DNA of 64,000 nt from Elusimicrobiota bacterium (GCA_041660925.1 JBAZVI010000007.1:124001-188000); one strand, 5' to 3'; shown: positions 51,371 through 60,378, counted from the stretch's first letter. Notes: generated from the letters alone by a model not told the origin. Translations and numbers: made by a program.

Positions 51371-51518
51371 GGGCGCCTCCCGGGCAGGGCGCGCGGGGCG
51401 GACATGGGACGGACGGGGGACACCCGCCCCCTCCCCGCGCGCGCGACAGTACGGCGTTTCACGGCTCCTCCAAGAGGCGTACGGCCGGCCTCTCACGGCA
51501 TCCGACGGACGACGGCGG

Positions 51519-51902
51519 CTACTTCGCGGTGAACTTTCGGACCAGCTCGAGCAGGCGCTCCTTCTTGACCGGCTTCTCGATGAACTCGCTGACCGGGAGC
51601 CAGGACGGGTCGACGTCCGCGCCGCTGAAGCCGAGCTTCCCGTGCTCGTTGACCGAGGTGACCATGACGATCGGAAGCTTCTCGTACTTCGAATGGATGT
51701 CCCGCGCCAGCTCGAAGCCGGCGGTGTCGTTGCCGGGGAACATCACGTCGAGCACGACGACGTCGGGCTTCACCTGCCCGACGCGCTCGACGGCTTTCTT
51801 CTCGTTGAGCTCGATCTCGGCCTTGTGGCCGCCCGCCTCGAGCATCATCGCCGTGGCCTTTGCGATGTCCTGATCGTCGTCAATGACGAGTACTCGCGCC
51901 AT
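51519..51902 (-). CDS. single-domain response regulator
   Basis: 127 residues: VLVIDDDQD pocket, Asp52 in VVLDVMF, switch in VMVTSVN and EFIEKPV Lys. Like the receivers at 47219 and 53055 it has an extended loop before the Lys motif (HGKLGFSGADVDPSWLPVS). No DNA-binding domain. Its start overlaps the receiver/histidine kinase gene by 23 bp, so the kinase is its probable phosphodonor. Confidence 0.88.
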   Translation of the reverse strand: MARVLVIDDDQDIAKATAMMLEAGGHKAEIELNEKKAVERVGQVKPDVVVLDVMFPGNDTAGFELARDIHSKYEKLPIVMVTSVNEHGKLGFSGADVDPSWLPVSEFIEKPVKKERLLELVRKFTAK

Positions 51903-53058
51903 GAGCGTCCCCCCGTGCGGCGGTTTCGGCCGTGCTTTCGGCCGGAGCGTCTTTCAAGATGACGGTGAAGGTGCTGCCCTCGCCGGGACGGCTCTCCACG
52001 GTCGCGTCGCCTCCGTACATTCTAGCGAGTTTTCGCACCGTGGATAAGCCGAGACCGCTGCCGAGGATGCGGGCGGTGTGCTCGTTGCGGATCCGCGTGA
52101 ACTCCTTGAAGAGCTTCGCGGCGTCCTCCGGCGAGAGCCCGATGCCGGTGTCGCGCACGGAGAAGGTCAGCGCGTCGCCCGAGCGCTTGAGGACGATGTC
52201 GACGCGCCCGCCGTCGCGGTTGTACTTGACGGCGTTGGAGACGAGGTTGTTGGCGACGATCTCCAGCTCGCTCGCGTCGGCGATGAGCGCCGTCCCGGGG
52301 CCGGCGTCGAGGTGGAGGACGATGCCGCGCCCCTGCGCCTCGCGCTCGACGGCCTCCATCGCGTTCTTCACGACCTCGGCGAGGTCGACGGTCTTGAGGT
52401 CGCGCTTCTTGTGGCCCGACTCGATGCGGGTCATGTCGAGCAGGTCGTAGATGAGCTTCTTCATCCCGGAGAGCCGCGTGAGGCTGCGCTCGACCATGAA
52501 GAGCTCGTCGCCCTTCGTGCGCTCCTTGAGGATCTCCATGTAGCCTTCGACCGCGTTGAGCGGAGCCTTGAGCTCGTGGGAGAGCACGGAGATGAACTCG
52601 AAGCGGATCTTGCGCTTCTCGGCCTCGAGCACCCGGGCCTTGCGGCTCAGGACGACGTGCGTCGTCGCCTTGCGCAGGGCGTAGCGCAGCTCGTCGGGCG
52701 TGAAGGGCTTGGCGAGGAAGTCGTAGGCGCCGAGCTTCGTGGCGCGCACCGCGGTCTCCAGCGACGCGTAGGCGGTCGCCATGATGACGAGGATGTCCTT
52801 CTGCGCCGGCGTCGCGCGGTGAAGGATGTCGAGCCCGGTCATGTCGGGGAGCTTGTAGTCGAGCACGAGCACGTCGGGGCGGTCGGCCTCCAGCGCCTTG
52901 AGGCACTCCGCCCCGTTGCCGACGGTCTTCACCTCGAAGGTCGCCTCGACGCCGGCATCCTTCACCTCGATCTTCAGGGGCTCGAGGATGCGCCGAACGC
53001 CGGTGCAGAGCACCGCCTCGTCGTCGACCACCAGGACCTTCAGCCGCTCGCTCGTCAC
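51880..53058 (-). CDS. receiver-histidine kinase hybrid
   Basis: 392 residues from GTG 53058 overlapping the preceding receiver stop. An N-terminal receiver (LVVDDEAVL, Asp67 in VLVLDYKLPD, Lys in FLAKPFTPDE) is followed by a short coil, DHp box FISVLSHELKAPLNAVEGY (His161), and HATPase boxes NNLVSNAVKYN, DTGIGLSPEDA and GSGLGLSTVRKLA. No transmembrane helix: it is a cytoplasmic relay kinase. The extra acidic segment inside the receiver (about residues 31-40) is unusual. It probably takes phosphoryl signals from the hydrogenase-like sensor kinase. Confidence 0.9.
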   Translation of the reverse strand: MTSERLKVLVVDDEAVLCTGVRRILEPLKIEVKDAGVEATFEVKTVGNGAECLKALEADRPDVLVLDYKLPDMTGLDILHRATPAQKDILVIMATAYASLETAVRATKLGAYDFLAKPFTPDELRYALRKATTHVVLSRKARVLEAEKRKIRFEFISVLSHELKAPLNAVEGYMEILKERTKGDELFMVERSLTRLSGMKKLIYDLLDMTRIESGHKKRDLKTVDLAEVVKNAMEAVEREAQGRGIVLHLDAGPGTALIADASELEIVANNLVSNAVKYNRDGGRVDIVLKRSGDALTFSVRDTGIGLSPEDAAKLFKEFTRIRNEHTARILGSGLGLSTVRKLARMYGGDATVESRPGEGSTFTVILKDAPAESTAETAARGDAHGASTRH

Positions 53059-53468
53059 GACTTCGCCTGCCGCTTGCGCGCGAGCAGCATCTCGACCTCG
53101 CGCCGGAGCTGCTCGAAGCGCACCGGCTTGGCCAGCACCTTGTCCACCTTGAGCCAGGCCTTCTCGTCGGGCCCCGCGACGTCGAAGACGAGGCCCGTCT
53201 CCCGGGTGACGCCGGTGACGAGGATGACGGGGCGCTCGGGGCGCGCCTTCTTGAACTCGTGCGCGAGCACGATCCCCGCGTCCATCTGCCCCATCATGAG
53301 GTCCACGAGCACGAGGTCGGGGTCGACCTCGAGGATCATCGCCCGGCCTTTGTCCGGCCCCTCGGCCGCGTGCACCTCGTAGCCGGCCGCCTCGAAGCGG
53401 ATGCGCTGCTGGGCGAGGAAGTCCACGTCGTCGTCGATGAGGAGGATGCGCGCCTTCTTGTCGCTCAT
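53055..53468 (-). CDS. single-domain response regulator
   Basis: 137 residues from ATG 53468 with AAGGAGA upstream. Acidic pocket LLIDDDVDF, Asp56 in VLVDLMM, switch Thr in ILVTGV, Lys in VLAKPVRFE, and an extended loop (TRETGLVFDVAGPDEKAWLK) as in the other two. No output domain. It follows the H-cluster-like sensor kinase by 14 bp and overlaps the hybrid kinase by 4 bp, so it is the likely first acceptor. Confidence 0.88.
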   Translation of the reverse strand: MSDKKARILLIDDDVDFLAQQRIRFEAAGYEVHAAEGPDKGRAMILEVDPDLVLVDLMMGQMDAGIVLAHEFKKARPERPVILVTGVTRETGLVFDVAGPDEKAWLKVDKVLAKPVRFEQLRREVEMLLARKRQAKS

Positions 53469-53482
53469 AATCCGTCTCCTTG

Positions 53483-55477
53483 CTACGGCTCCCGTCTCGG
53501 CAGGGTGATCGTGAACGTCGTCCCCGTCGGTCCGGCCGCGGGGTTCGCGTTGGAGTCCGCCCGGATCTGTCCGCAGTGCATCTTCACGATGCCGTGGCAC
53601 ATCGCCAGGCCGAGGCCGGTCCCCTTGCCCACCTGCTTGGTCGTGAAGAAGGGCTCGAAGACCTTCTTCATGTTCTCCTTGGGGATCCCGACGCCGGTGT
53701 CGGCGACCGCGAGCTCGACGTTCGCGGCGTCGCCCGCCGCGCGCAGGGTCAGCGTCCCCCCTCCCGGCATCGCGGCCACGGCGTTGGAGATCATGTTCGT
53801 GAGCACCTGCATCATCTGGTCGGGGTCGAGGTCCGCCGAAGGGTCCTCGGCGTCGGTGCGCAGGACGACGCGGATGCTCTCGGGGACCTGGACCGAGCCG
53901 ACGGCCTTCTCGAGGAGGCGGCCGACGTCCGTCGGCTGCCGGAAGACCTTGTTCTGGCGCGCGAAGTTGAGCAGGCCGGCGACGATCTTCTTGCAGCGCT
54001 CGGCGTGCTCGACGATGAGGGAGAGGTCCTCCTTCATGTCGACGCGCTCGGAGCACTTCTCGAGGAGGAGGTTCGTATAGAGGAGCACGACGCCGAGGGG
54101 GTTGTTGACCTCGTGGGCGATGCCGGCGGCGACCTGCCCCATGCTGGCGAGCTTCTCGCTCTGAGTCAGCGCCTCCTTGGCGGCGCTGAGGTCCTGGTGC
54201 GAGCGCTCGAGCGCCTGCACCGTCGTGCGCAGGTGCTCGATGGCGTAGGGCAGGCACATCTCGACCTCCGCGAGGCCGCGGTAGACCGCGGTCGCGTGCT
54301 TGCGGCAGGTGGCGTAGCCGCAGGCGCCGCAGTTGAGCTCGTCCTCGGGCTTCGTCTTGCCCATGAGCGCGAGGATGCAGGCCATCTCGGTGTCGGAGGG
54401 GCGCTCGATGCGCTGGTCGAAGGCCGTGAAGCCGCGGCGCAGCGAGATATCGCCGTGGAGGCGCAGGTCCTCGGCGTAGCGCGCCTTGTCGAGGACCGCC
54501 TGCCCCTTCTTCACCGCCTGCGTGACGCGGTGGCGGCGCTCGAGGATGGGCTCCTCGCGGCTGAAGCCGGGGCCCATGATGCAGCCGTGGCAGGAGAGGA
54601 CCTCCATGAGCCGGACGTCGCCCGGGTCCTTGCGGAACTCCCGGATGGCGGCCCAGAAGTTCACCTTCCCGTCGACGACCATGAGGTCGCCGCGCAGCAG
54701 GTCCTCCTCCATCCGTGCGGCCTGGAGCAGGCCGCGCGAGACCGGGAAGAGTCCGCCGAGCCCCCCGTGCGGGGGGTCGAAGGCTCCGCGCTCGACGCGG
54801 GAGGAGTCGACGGCATGCTCGACGATCATCTGGCGCAGCTCGCCGAAGGTCAGCGCCGCGTGGACCTCGCCGGCGACCTCCTCGTCGACGGCCTCCCCCT
54901 TCTTGGCGATGCAGGGGCCGACGAAGACGACGGAGACGTCCCCTCCCCGCAGGCGGCGCACGACGCGGGCGGTGGCGATCATGGGCGAGACCACGGGGAT
55001 CATCGCCGGCAGGAGGTCGGGGACGTACTTCTCGATGTAGGAGACCACCGCCGGGCAGGTCGTCGCGATGTAGCGGCCGTCGGTCTCCGAGAGCAGGCGC
55101 GAGTACTCCTTCGCGACGAGGTCCGCGCCGAAGGAGACCTCGTGGACGCCGGCGAAGCCGAGCGCGCGCAGGGTCCCGGCGAAGGCCTCGTCGTCGAGCT
55201 CGGAGAACTCGGCCGGCCAGCTCGGGGCGACGATCGCCACCGTGGGACGGCCGCCGCGCAGGAGGAGCTCCGCCCCCTCGATGGAGGAGTAGACCTTCTT
55301 CGCCTTCTGCCCGCAGACCCGGATGCAGTTGCCGCAGCCGATGCAGCGCTGCGCCACGATGCTGGCCTGGCCGTAGGCGACCTGGATGGCCTTGGCGGGG
55401 CACTCCCGGACGCAGGTGTAGCACATCCGGCACTTCTCCTTGATCGTGCTGACCAGCGGGGCGTCGCCGATGCGCAT
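53483..55477 (-). CDS. [FeFe]-hydrogenase-like sensor histidine kinase
   Basis: 664 residues, no membrane helix. Two 4Fe-4S sites (C16, C19, C22, C26 and C45, C48, C51, C55), then a hydrogenase large-subunit domain (about 75-340) that keeps Cys in the three H-cluster loops: TTCPAV (C141), GPCIAKKGE (C189) and SCHGCIMGPG (C296, C299). The loops differ from catalytic enzymes: L3 has CxxC rather than CxxxC. A further FeS site follows (C383, C386, C391, C408; CGACGYATC). The kinase half has His455 in GIAHEVNNPLG, N-box NMISNAVAA, DTGVGIP and GTGLGL. Inference: H2 or redox state sensed at an H-cluster-like site is turned into phosphorylation. The gene lies 19 bp after hydA. Confidence 0.92.
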   Translation of the reverse strand: MRIGDAPLVSTIKEKCRMCYTCVRECPAKAIQVAYGQASIVAQRCIGCGNCIRVCGQKAKKVYSSIEGAELLLRGGRPTVAIVAPSWPAEFSELDDEAFAGTLRALGFAGVHEVSFGADLVAKEYSRLLSETDGRYIATTCPAVVSYIEKYVPDLLPAMIPVVSPMIATARVVRRLRGGDVSVVFVGPCIAKKGEAVDEEVAGEVHAALTFGELRQMIVEHAVDSSRVERGAFDPPHGGLGGLFPVSRGLLQAARMEEDLLRGDLMVVDGKVNFWAAIREFRKDPGDVRLMEVLSCHGCIMGPGFSREEPILERRHRVTQAVKKGQAVLDKARYAEDLRLHGDISLRRGFTAFDQRIERPSDTEMACILALMGKTKPEDELNCGACGYATCRKHATAVYRGLAEVEMCLPYAIEHLRTTVQALERSHQDLSAAKEALTQSEKLASMGQVAAGIAHEVNNPLGVVLLYTNLLLEKCSERVDMKEDLSLIVEHAERCKKIVAGLLNFARQNKVFRQPTDVGRLLEKAVGSVQVPESIRVVLRTDAEDPSADLDPDQMMQVLTNMISNAVAAMPGGGTLTLRAAGDAANVELAVADTGVGIPKENMKKVFEPFFTTKQVGKGTGLGLAMCHGIVKMHCGQIRADSNANPAAGPTGTTFTITLPRREP

Positions 55478-55496
55478 GGGAGTCTCTCGTTCCTCT

Positions 55497-57218
55497 CTAG
55501 ACCGCCGCCGTCCGCGGCGCGTAGGTCGTGTGGAGCAGCTCGTGGCTCCTGTGCCCGAGCGGCTCTCCCAGGAACTCCTTGTAGACCCGCTGCACCATCG
55601 GATTGCGGTGCGAGACGCGCAGGGTCTCCTTGCGGTCGATCTCGTAGAGCGCGGCCGCGCGCGCCTTCACGCGCTCGGGGTTCGTGAAGTAGGGCTGGCC
55701 TCCGCCCGCGATGCAGCCGCCGGGGCAGGTCATGACCTCGATGAAGTGGTAGTGGCGCAGGCCCTTCTCCATGTCCTCGAGCAGCCGGCGGGCGTTGCCC
55801 AGGCCGCTGGCGACCGCGGCGCGGACGGTCAGCTCGCCGATGCGCAGCGTCGCCTCCTTGATCCCCTCCAGGCCGCGGACCTCCTTGACCTCGAGCTGCG
55901 CCATCTCCTCGCCGGTGAGCATCCAGTGGGCGGTGCGCAGCGCGGCCTCCATGACCCCGCCGGAGGCGCCGAAGATCTTGCCGGCCGAGCTGCGGGCGCC
56001 GAGCAGGGTGTCGGCCGTCTCGGGCTCGAGGGAGTCGAAGTCGAGGCCCTGCGTCCGGATCATCCGCGCGAGCTCGCGCGTCGTGAGCACCGCGTCCACG
56101 TCGGGCATCCCCTCGCGCAGCATCTGCTCGCGGGAGGCCTCCCCCTTCTTCGCCGTGCAGGGCATGACGCTGACGCTGAAGATCGTCTCGGGAGCGATCT
56201 TCTCCCGTTCGGCGTAGAAGGTCTTGATGAGCGCGCCCAGCATCTGCTGCGGGCTCTTGCAGGAGGAGAGGTTGGGCAGGTACTTCGGGAAGAAGGCCTC
56301 GACGAAGTTGATCCAGCCCGGCGAGCAGCTCGTCATCATGGGCAGGGGCTTCTTCTTCGTCACCCGGTCGACGAGCTCGGAGGCCTCCTCCATGATCGTG
56401 AGGTCGGCGGCGAAGCCGGTGTCGAAGACGCGGGCGAAGCCCATGCGCCGCAGCGCGGCGACGAGGAGACCGTCGACGTCCTTGCCGGGCTTCACGCCGA
56501 AGTACTCGCCGAGGGTCACCGAGACGCTGGGAGCGTGCTGGACGACGACGTGCTTCGCGGGGTCGCCGAGCGCGGCGAGGACCGCCTTGAGATGGTCCTG
56601 CTCGCGCAGCGCGCCGGTGGGGCAGACCACGACGCACTGCCCGCAGCTCACGCACTTGGAGAGGTTGAGGCCGGAATCGAAGGCGGAGGCCACGCGCGCG
56701 CGGCTGCCGCGCGCGACGAAGTCGATCGCCGAGACCCCCATGACTTCCTCGCAGACGCGCACGCAGCGCCCGCAGAGGATGCACTTCGACTGCTCGCGCA
56801 CGATGGCCTCGCTCGAGTTGTCGATCTCGGGCTCGCGCACCGGCTTCGCGTAGCGGCGCTGGCGCACGCCGTTCTCCTCGGCGAGGGCCTGGAGCTCGCA
56901 GTCGTTGTTGCGCACGCAGTAGAGGCAGTCGTCGGGATGGCTGGCGAGCAGGAGCTCGACGATGGTCTGGCGCGCGCGGAGCACGCGCGGGGAGTGGGTC
57001 TTCACCTTCATGCCGTCGGCGGCGGGGAACGCGCAGCTCGGCACGAGGTTCGCCTGGCCCTCGCACTCGACGACGCACATCCGGCAGGCGCCGCTCGGGA
57101 AGCGGTCGCGCAGGTTGCACAGCGTCGGGACCTTCACCCCGGCGCGCTCGAGCGTCTTGAGGAGCATCTCTCCGGGCTTCGCCTCGACCGTCTTTCCGTT
57201 GACCGTGATCGTCGCCAT
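55497..57218 (-). CDS. hydA: NAD-linked [FeFe]-hydrogenase catalytic subunit
   Basis: 573 residues. N-terminal 2Fe-2S domain (CNLRDRFPSGACRMC), His-ligated 4Fe-4S site (H94, C98, C101, C107), two further 4Fe-4S sites (CILCGRC.., CVSCGQC..), then the H-cluster domain: L1 TSCSPGW (296-302), L2 MPCTAKKGEA (C354) and L3 TCPGGCIAGGGQP (C498, C502). Short C-terminal small-subunit-like tail. It reduces protons or oxidises H2, and with HydB and HydC exchanges electrons with NADH and ferredoxin. L1 has Ser299 in place of the second Cys that carries protons in clostridial enzymes. Confidence 0.96.
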   Translation of the reverse strand: MATITVNGKTVEAKPGEMLLKTLERAGVKVPTLCNLRDRFPSGACRMCVVECEGQANLVPSCAFPAADGMKVKTHSPRVLRARQTIVELLLASHPDDCLYCVRNNDCELQALAEENGVRQRRYAKPVREPEIDNSSEAIVREQSKCILCGRCVRVCEEVMGVSAIDFVARGSRARVASAFDSGLNLSKCVSCGQCVVVCPTGALREQDHLKAVLAALGDPAKHVVVQHAPSVSVTLGEYFGVKPGKDVDGLLVAALRRMGFARVFDTGFAADLTIMEEASELVDRVTKKKPLPMMTSCSPGWINFVEAFFPKYLPNLSSCKSPQQMLGALIKTFYAEREKIAPETIFSVSVMPCTAKKGEASREQMLREGMPDVDAVLTTRELARMIRTQGLDFDSLEPETADTLLGARSSAGKIFGASGGVMEAALRTAHWMLTGEEMAQLEVKEVRGLEGIKEATLRIGELTVRAAVASGLGNARRLLEDMEKGLRHYHFIEVMTCPGGCIAGGGQPYFTNPERVKARAAALYEIDRKETLRVSHRNPMVQRVYKEFLGEPLGHRSHELLHTTYAPRTAAV

Positions 57219-57228
57219 GATCCTCTCC

Positions 57229-59229
57229 CTATGCGACCAGGACCGCGTCCTTCCTGCAGGCGTCCAGACAGCCGCCGCATCCGATGCACTTCTCGGCCAC
57301 GACGTAGTGCGGGGACTTCAGCGCCCCCTTGATGGCCCCGGCCGGGCACTTCTTGGCGCAGAGGGTGCACCCGATGCACTTCGCCTCGTCGATGCGGAAG
57401 GTCAGCAGGTCCTTGCACACCTTCGAAGGGCAGCGCCGCTCGTAGACGTGGGCCTCGTACTCGTCCATGAACCAGCGCAGGGTGCTCAGCACGGGGTTGG
57501 GGGCCGTCTGCCCGAGTCCGCAGAGGCTCGTCTCCTTGATGACCTCGGCGAGCCGATGCAGGGCCATGACGCTCTGCATGCGGCTCAGGGCGTCGGTGCC
57601 GTGCTCCTGGCGGGGCCCGCGGGTGATCTGCTTGAGGGTCTCGAGCATCTGCTTGGTGCCCTCGCGGCAGCTGATGCACTTGCCGCAGCTCTCGCGCTGG
57701 GTGAAGTCCATGAAGAACTTCGCCACGTCCACCATGCAGGTGTCCTCGTCCATGACCACCATGCCGCCGGAGCCCATGATGGCCCCGACCTTCTTGAGCG
57801 ACTCGTAGTCGATCTCGATGTCGAGATGCTGTTCGGCGATGCAGCCGCCCGAGGGGCCGCCCATCTGCACGGCCTTGAAGCGCTTGCCGCCGATGCAGCC
57901 GCCGCCCACGGTATGGATGATCTCGCGCACCTTCGTGCCCATCGCGACCTCGACGAGGCCGGTGTTGACGATCTTCCCCGAGAGCGCGAAGACCTTGGTG
58001 CCCTTGCTCGTCGCCGTGCCGACCGAGGAGTACCAGGCCGCGCCGCGGGTCAGGATGGAGGGCAGGTTCGCGAGGGTCTCGACGTTGTTGATGACCGTCG
58101 GCTTCCCGAAGAGCCCGCTGACCGCCGGGAAAGGCGGGCGCGGGCGCGGCATGCCGCGGCGCCCCTCGATGCTGTGCATGAGCGCCGTCTCCTCGCCGCA
58201 GACGAAGGCGCCGGCGCCCTGCTTGATGACGACCTTGAGGCTGAAGCCGCTGTCGAAGACGTTCTTGCCGAGGAGGCCCCAGCGCCCGGCGTCGGCGATG
58301 GCCTTCTTGAGGTGCGCGATGGCCAGCGGGTACTCGGCGCGGATGTAGACGTAGGCGGTCGAGGCGCCGATGGCGTAGGCGCCGATGGCGAGGCCTTCGA
58401 GCACCCGGTGCGGGTCGCCCTCGATGACCGCCCGGTCCATGAAGGCGCCCGGGTCGCCCTCGTCGGCGTTGCAGATGAAGTACTTCTGGTCGGCGGGGGT
58501 GTTCAGCGCGAACTTCCACTTCTTCCCCGTCGGGAAGCCGCCGCCCCCGCGGCCGCGCACCCCGCTCTTCTCCACCTCGTCGCAGACCTCTTCGCGCGTC
58601 ATCGAGCCGACGGCCTTGGCGAGCGCCCGGTAGCCGCCGCGCGCGAGATACTCCTCGAGGTTCTTCGGGTCCAGGAGGCCGCAGTTCTCGAGGACCCAGC
58701 GCATCTGCGGCTTGAAGAAGGGGTGCTCGTCGAGAAGGCGCCGCACCCCCGGCCAGGCCTCGGCGCCGGCGACGGGGAGCTGCCCGAGGACGTCCTCCGC
58801 CTGCGCGACCTTCCCGGCGAGCGCCGCGTCCAGCAGCGCGGGGACCGCCTCCGGCTGGACGTTCTTATAGGAGACGCGCCAGCGGCCGGGAAGCTGGACG
58901 TCCACGATGGGCTCGGCGACGCAGTAGCCGATGCAGCCGACCTCGACGACGTCGGCCTCGACCCCCTTCGCCTTCAGATGCCCGCGCACGGCGTCCAGCA
59001 CCTTGCCGGCGCCCGCGCCGAGACCGCAGGTCCCGGCGCCGACGTAGACGACGGGCCGCGAGAGCCCCTCGCGCCGGTTCGCGGCGACGAAGCGCTCGCG
59101 CTTCGCGCGGCACTCGGCGCTCGGATGGCAGAGCGGTCCCTCGGTGATGCAGGCCGCGTACTTGGGGCAGGGCTTCTCGTCGCCGTGCCAGCACTTCTCG
59201 CAGCAGAGCTCCCGGAGCGGGGTGTTCAT
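57229..59229 (-). CDS. hydB: NAD-linked hydrogenase flavoprotein subunit (NuoF-like)
   Basis: 666 residues. Thioredoxin-like 2Fe-2S part (GAGTCGLGAG ... GCIGYC, residues about 63-110), NuoF core with RGRGGGGFPTGKKW (NADH/FMN), NADEGDPGAFMDR, GAGAFVCGEETALMHS and the 4Fe-4S site SCGKCISCREG, and C-terminal ferredoxin domain with two 4Fe-4S motifs (CIGCTLCAKKCP, CIGCGGCLDAC). It binds NAD(H) and FMN, the bifurcation or electron entry site. The first 40 residues hold about seven Cys (CCEKCWHGDEKPC...), an N-terminal extension I do not know from standard HydB. The ATG overlaps the hydC stop. Confidence 0.95.
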   Translation of the reverse strand: MNTPLRELCCEKCWHGDEKPCPKYAACITEGPLCHPSAECRAKRERFVAANRREGLSRPVVYVGAGTCGLGAGAGKVLDAVRGHLKAKGVEADVVEVGCIGYCVAEPIVDVQLPGRWRVSYKNVQPEAVPALLDAALAGKVAQAEDVLGQLPVAGAEAWPGVRRLLDEHPFFKPQMRWVLENCGLLDPKNLEEYLARGGYRALAKAVGSMTREEVCDEVEKSGVRGRGGGGFPTGKKWKFALNTPADQKYFICNADEGDPGAFMDRAVIEGDPHRVLEGLAIGAYAIGASTAYVYIRAEYPLAIAHLKKAIADAGRWGLLGKNVFDSGFSLKVVIKQGAGAFVCGEETALMHSIEGRRGMPRPRPPFPAVSGLFGKPTVINNVETLANLPSILTRGAAWYSSVGTATSKGTKVFALSGKIVNTGLVEVAMGTKVREIIHTVGGGCIGGKRFKAVQMGGPSGGCIAEQHLDIEIDYESLKKVGAIMGSGGMVVMDEDTCMVDVAKFFMDFTQRESCGKCISCREGTKQMLETLKQITRGPRQEHGTDALSRMQSVMALHRLAEVIKETSLCGLGQTAPNPVLSTLRWFMDEYEAHVYERRCPSKVCKDLLTFRIDEAKCIGCTLCAKKCPAGAIKGALKSPHYVVAEKCIGCGGCLDACRKDAVLVA

Positions 59230-59693
59230 TGGACGGCCCTCTTGCGGTACTCGTCGATGAGCCGGGGGAGGCGGGCCTTCGTCATCGCCGCGTGGAACTC
59301 CCCGTTGACGGCGACGACGGGCGCCAGGCCGCAGGCGCCGATGCAGGCGACGACCTCGATGCTGAAGAGTCCGTCGCGGGTCGTCTGCCCGGGCTCGATC
59401 TTGAGCTCGCGCTGCAGCGCCTCGAGCAGGGGCAGCGAGCCCTTCACGTGGCAGGCCGTGCCGCGGCAGAGCTGGACGAGGTACTTGCCCGGCTTGTAGA
59501 AGCGGAACTGGTTGTAGAAGCTCGCGACGCCGTAGACCTTGGCCGACGAGATGTTGAGGTGCCGCGCGATGCGCTCCATGTTCGCCCGGGAGAGGTAGCC
59601 TTCGACCTCCTGCACCTCCTGGAGCAGCGGGATGAGCGCGTCGCGTCCCGCCTTGGGATGCGCCTCGAGAACCTGCTCGACCGTCCGAGCCAT
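59226..59693 (-). CDS. hydC: NAD-linked hydrogenase 2Fe-2S subunit (NuoE-like)
   Basis: 155 residues, normal for NuoE/HydC. The thioredoxin-like 2Fe-2S ligands are in LCRGTACHVKG and CIGACGLAPVV (C-x4-C ... C-x3-C). N-terminal helix bundle with LIPLLQEVQEVEGYLS and VASFYNQFRF. It passes electrons between HydB and HydA. It starts 13 bp after rex and overlaps hydB by 4 bp. Confidence 0.94.
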   Translation of the reverse strand: MARTVEQVLEAHPKAGRDALIPLLQEVQEVEGYLSRANMERIARHLNISSAKVYGVASFYNQFRFYKPGKYLVQLCRGTACHVKGSLPLLEALQRELKIEPGQTTRDGLFSIEVVACIGACGLAPVVAVNGEFHAAMTKARLPRLIDEYRKRAVQ

Positions 59694-59706
59694 AGACCCT
59701 CCCGGA

Positions 59707-60378
59707 TTACGACTTCACGCGCAGGCGCGAGAAGAACGAGACCTTCTCGATGGCCAGCGCGATATCGATGTCTTCGACGAAGACCTTCGGCGGCACGCGC
59801 AGACGCGCGGGCGCCATGTTCATGAGCCCGCGCACCCCGGCGGCCACGAGGAGGTCCGCCACGGCCTGCGCCTCGGCCGCGGGCACGGCGATGATGCCGA
59901 CCTGCACCGGCGCGGCCGCGAGCACCGCGGGGAGCTCGGAGACGGCGTGACAGCGCACGCCGTTGATGGTGCGGCCCGTCTTCCCCGGGTCCCGGTCGAA
60001 CGCCGCGTTCACGGAGATGTGGTCCTTGCCGCCCGAGAAGTAGCCGAGGATGGCGCGCCCGAGATTGCCGATGCCGACGAGCGCCATCGGGATGCCGGCG
60101 GGCATGCCGAAGTAGCCGTCGAGCTGGCGCAGGAGCACGTCCACCTCGTAGCCGTGGCGCGGGTGCCCGAGCGTGCCGACTTCCATGAGGTCCCGGCGCA
60201 CCTGAACGGGGCTGGCGCAGGAGGCGGCGGCGATCTCATGGGAGAAGATGGTCTTCTTTCCGTCGTCGCGCGCGTAGCCCAGGAGGCGCCGGTAGAGGGC
60301 CAGACGCTCGACGCTTTTCTCGGGGGCGCTCGCCCCCTCCGCGTCCTGCTCCAGCTGGTTTCCTGCCTCGGTATTCAT
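59707..60378 (-). CDS. rex: redox-sensing transcriptional repressor Rex
   Basis: 223 residues. N-terminal winged helix (LALYRRLLGYARDDGKKTIFSHEIAAASCASPVQVRRDLMEVG) and Rossmann domain VGIGNLGRAILGYF, with the domain-swap C-terminal helix. It senses NADH/NAD+ and represses fermentative and hydrogen genes when NADH is low. It is the first gene of the hyd run, giving co-regulation, and a candidate Rex box overlaps its own promoter. An N-terminal extension of about 25 acidic residues is present; the start could lie further in. Confidence 0.95.
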   Translation of the reverse strand: MNTEAGNQLEQDAEGASAPEKSVERLALYRRLLGYARDDGKKTIFSHEIAAASCASPVQVRRDLMEVGTLGHPRHGYEVDVLLRQLDGYFGMPAGIPMALVGIGNLGRAILGYFSGGKDHISVNAAFDRDPGKTGRTINGVRCHAVSELPAVLAAAPVQVGIIAVPAAEAQAVADLLVAAGVRGLMNMAPARLRVPPKVFVEDIDIALAIEKVSFFSRLRVKS

